Shown here: positions 61,410 through 64,000 of the stretch, piece after piece
Position numbering within the stretch: position 1 is the first letter of the stretch
Layout: the number at the start of each line of letters is the position of its first letter
Source of the DNA: Epiperipatus broadwayi
Taxonomy: Eukaryota > Onychophora > Udeonychophora > Euonychophora > Peripatidae
NCBI GenBank assembly: GCA_028023455.1
Contig: JAQFVV010006312.1
Span: forward strand, 1,180,001-1,244,000
Direction of reading: 5' to 3'
Length of the DNA: 64,000 bases
Program-made: the position numbers and the translations under genes
Notes under the pieces: model-generated
Database searches by the model: none
What the model was told of the DNA's origin: nothing
What the model saw: only the letters and a program-made list of their open reading frames with translations

Positions 61410-64000
61410 TTTTAATATTCAGTCCGTACTTTCTTGTCATCATAGCTGTTATAGTATATGATTATATGTAAAGTAAACAAAAATTCTGCTCATCACTATG
61501 TATCAGTCACCATGGTGAGTTTATTGCTTTTTAGCTTTGAATTTAAGAATAAAAAACACCATGGTCTTTTTTTCTCAGCTGACTAATAATTCTTAATGAA
61601 AATATTAAATTTAGTTTTCTTGAAGACAGATCAACATTTGTGAATGATCTTTTTTTTATATAGGTATTTACAATCATGACATATAAAACACTAGCCAAGA
61701 TATTGATTGCTGGCTAAAGGCAAAGGGGCTCAAAATTCCCTAGTTCTGAATTCAGATTGTCTTATAATGATCACTATTTATTTAGATATTTACAATTGCA
61801 GGTCACTTTCTAGCCAAGAAAGATTTCATAAATTAGAAGAATTGTCTAATATTAAATGAGACATTGTTGGATTCTGGGAGGTTAGAAGAAAAGGTGAAGA
61901 TATAATTGACAAAAAAAGTGAACATGTACTTTACTACAATGACACAAATATTGGAAGCACATAAGGTTGATGGCATATCAGACAAACTGGAAAGATTGGT
62001 TATTCAAATTAATGGAAGATGCAAAATAGAAATAATTAAGTTTGCACTCCAAGAAGTTCTTGTTATAATCAAAAATAGAGGATTTTTATATGAATGTACA
62101 AAATGCTTTGAATCAGACCAAACATTTAAAATTATTATTGGAGATTTTAATGCTGAAAGTGAAAGATGAAGGCATTGTGGAGAAATGACAACTATTAAAA
62201 AAAACAACAGTTGATTTTGCTAACCCTCAGAAATAACTCAAATTAGAACATATAAATCATTTTAAAATAATAATTGATTTCAAAGATAGTTTAGACTTGA
62301 ATGAATTCAAAAACATTAGCAATTTACAAATAAATTTTCTGATTAAGACAAAACAATAAATATATGAAGGAAAAAATAAATATATATAAAATTGATTCAT
62401 TAAGAAAAATTGAATACCTAGAGTTTTGTAAAATGGTAAGAAAAAAAGTTACTAATGATATAAGAAAATATAATTGTGAATTAGCAAGGAAAGCTGTAGA
62501 AGAGAGTAGAAGTCCAAAAAGGTAAAATATCTTGATATTGGAAGCAAAGTTATTTCTGTAATAAGAATAAAAGACAGAACTCTTATTAAAAAGACAGATG
62601 ACATCATGAAATATTTGAAGAATTCTACAAAGAATTATATAGTGATAAAAAATAAGAAAACAAAATATTTCCCATAATAATTACATCTTCTGAATCACCC
62701 AGAATTTTAAATAAAGAAGTGACTAATACAATTAATCTATAATAAAGGAACAAGTATCAGGTTATAATAGCATTATTATTGCTATCTTAAAAGAAGCATA
62801 TTAAAAAAATTGAAAAGTTATATACAAATGCTTAAATGACAAAAATATTCCAACTGATTGAAAGAATGCAGTAGTAGTACTGAGATTTAAGAAAGTTGAT
62901 AAAGAAAATATTAGAAATTATAGAACTATCAATCTTCTATCATTTATATATAATCATTACTAAGATAATTACTACTTATCTCTAGCAAACTTTGGACTTT
63001 AACAATCTAAAAAAAGAATTGGATTTAAAAGTGATTTTAGCACAGCAGATCACATTCAGATATTGAGAGAAATTATAGAAAGAATCAATGATTATGAATT
63101 TCCATCATGCTTTGGAGTTATAGGTTAGGAAAAAGCATTTGATTCTATAAGCAAGCTCTGGATCATTACTTTATAGACCCGTCATACTGTCATATTCTGA
63201 AGAGTATTTATTAAAATGCAAAAGCAATGATTAGATTATATGGTCATTCTAAGATTAGCATTATATGATAGAATCATTTTATATCTTTAAAACTTTTTAC
63301 AACAGTTTTACAAAAAGTCTTTTTAATATATGAATTTTTTTTCTACAGTACATGCTTTTTTTTTATCCGCACTCCAATATGTAATATATAGGGGATTTGA
63401 ACTATTTATCTTTTTAACATATGTGTGATCAAGGGTGTCAGCAGTTTGAGGTAGCATGGATAGTTGTGGGTCATGTGAAAGTCTGAGTTCAGAAGTCTTT
63501 TTGCAGATTAAAATTGGAAGCTAAAGAAGTAAAAGTAGTAGAAATTATTTAAATCATTTAGATTTTGCCAATGATGTGTTTGTTTTTAAAAATAATGCTT
63601 CAGAGCTTCAGCAAGTGTTGCAAGAGTTATCAGATGAAAATACAAAAATAGAAATAAAGATAAATACTAAAAAAGATTAAAGTTATATAGATTTTTTCAA
63701 AAGAAGAAAATGAAGATTGATAACAGTGAATTAGAAGAAGTTCAAACTACAAATATCTTGGTCAGGTTAATCATATAGATGTAAACATAATAAATGAAAT
63801 TAATCATATATTAAATTGGATAGAATGCTTTTGTTAGAAATAACTTTGTATTAAAAGAGAGCATGGTTATGTGTCTGAAAAGGAAAGTTTTTAATTAAGT
63901 TGTATTTTACCAGGTTTTACTTATGAATCTGGGGGTTGGATGGTTAACAGAAAAGCAATTCATAATAATAAAAAAGATTGAAAATGAAATACATGGGTGA
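61410..64000 (+). mobile_element. Decayed second copy of the RTE LINE, running off the window
   Basis: It is collinear with 19190-22060. The leader shares TTCTTGTCAT, CACCATGGTCTTTTTT and GTGAGTTTATTG. The ORF shares T-Y-N-C or I-Y-N-C-R-S-L (61790), I-I-G-D-F-N-A (62135-62155), the linker after R-E-F, the Y-R-P-I-like segment (62915), G-F-K-S-D-F-S (63020), K-A-F-D-S-I (63135) and the degraded catalytic region D-F-A-N-D-V (63560). Many indels and stops are present, so this copy is older than 19140-22395. A short repeat is inserted at 63325-63492. The 3' end lies beyond the window. Confidence 0.9.
63325..63492. mobile_element. Short repeat inserted in the RTE copy, 10-bp target duplication
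   Basis: AAGTCTTTTT occurs at 63315-63324 and 63493-63502, flanking 168 bp that is absent from the other RTE copy. The LINE sequence continues in register on either side. The inserted sequence (GAACTATTTATCTTTTT, AGTCTGAGTTCAG) matches the core of the units at 58480-58835 and 59105-59385. A 10-bp duplication and a T8 run near one end fit a SINE copied by a LINE machinery. Confidence 0.85.

Overview
This window is AT-rich animal nuclear DNA (roughly three quarters A+T by eye). Introns are tens of kilobases long and almost everything outside three short exons is transposable-element debris. The mix is RTE-type LINEs with GAT-triplet tails, another non-LTR LINE, two Penelope-like elements with GIY-YIG domains, a Ty3/Gypsy relic, a ZMYM-type hAT transposase, hAT and pogo/Tigger-type non-autonomous elements, and palindromic MITEs. 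That mix fits an invertebrate (an arthropod or a cnidarian would fit). This is inference; no species can be named from the sequence.

The only host gene I can support lies on the + strand. Three candidate exons (4581-4685, 39822-40550, 56496-56644) have good acceptors and GTAAGT/GTAAGG/GTAAGA donors. Their reading frames join cleanly: both internal junctions are phase 1. If they are neighbours, the introns are about 35.1 kb and 15.9 kb. The encoded part is a charged, Ser-rich scaffold-like segment with recurring Trp-Glu motifs, followed by a coiled coil. I do not recognise the family. The gene's ends lie outside the window.

Layout: 1-4.5 kb holds a degenerate coding remnant, a (TC)n(TA)n tract, a MITE fragment and two opposed RTE-type tails. 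4.6-9.7 kb holds exon 1, a ~220 bp tandem duplication and a 5'-truncated LINE with a target-site duplication. 9.7-29.5 kb is dominated by three copies (A, B, C) of one large non-coding element; A is inverted relative to B and C. A near-complete RTE LINE (19.1-22.4 kb) sits between A and B. B carries a pogo/Tigger-like insertion and about 59 TA units; C carries a long triplet array. 29.5-39.8 kb is mostly featureless intron with a palindromic TTAA-flanked MITE. 39.8-49.7 kb holds exon 2, a decayed hAT transposase, a short hAT element with an exact 8-bp duplication, and Gypsy relics interrupted by a Penelope fragment with a 13-bp duplication. 51.3-53.5 kb is a second Penelope element followed by a tRNA-like sequence. 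56.4-59.4 kb holds exon 3, a foldback element 30 bp past its donor, and a large foldback with solo arms. 61.4-64 kb is a decayed second copy of the RTE LINE carrying a short insertion with a 10-bp duplication.

There is no sign of an operon, CRISPR array or bacterial system. The most interesting material is the nested mobile-element stratigraphy and the unidentified long-intron gene.
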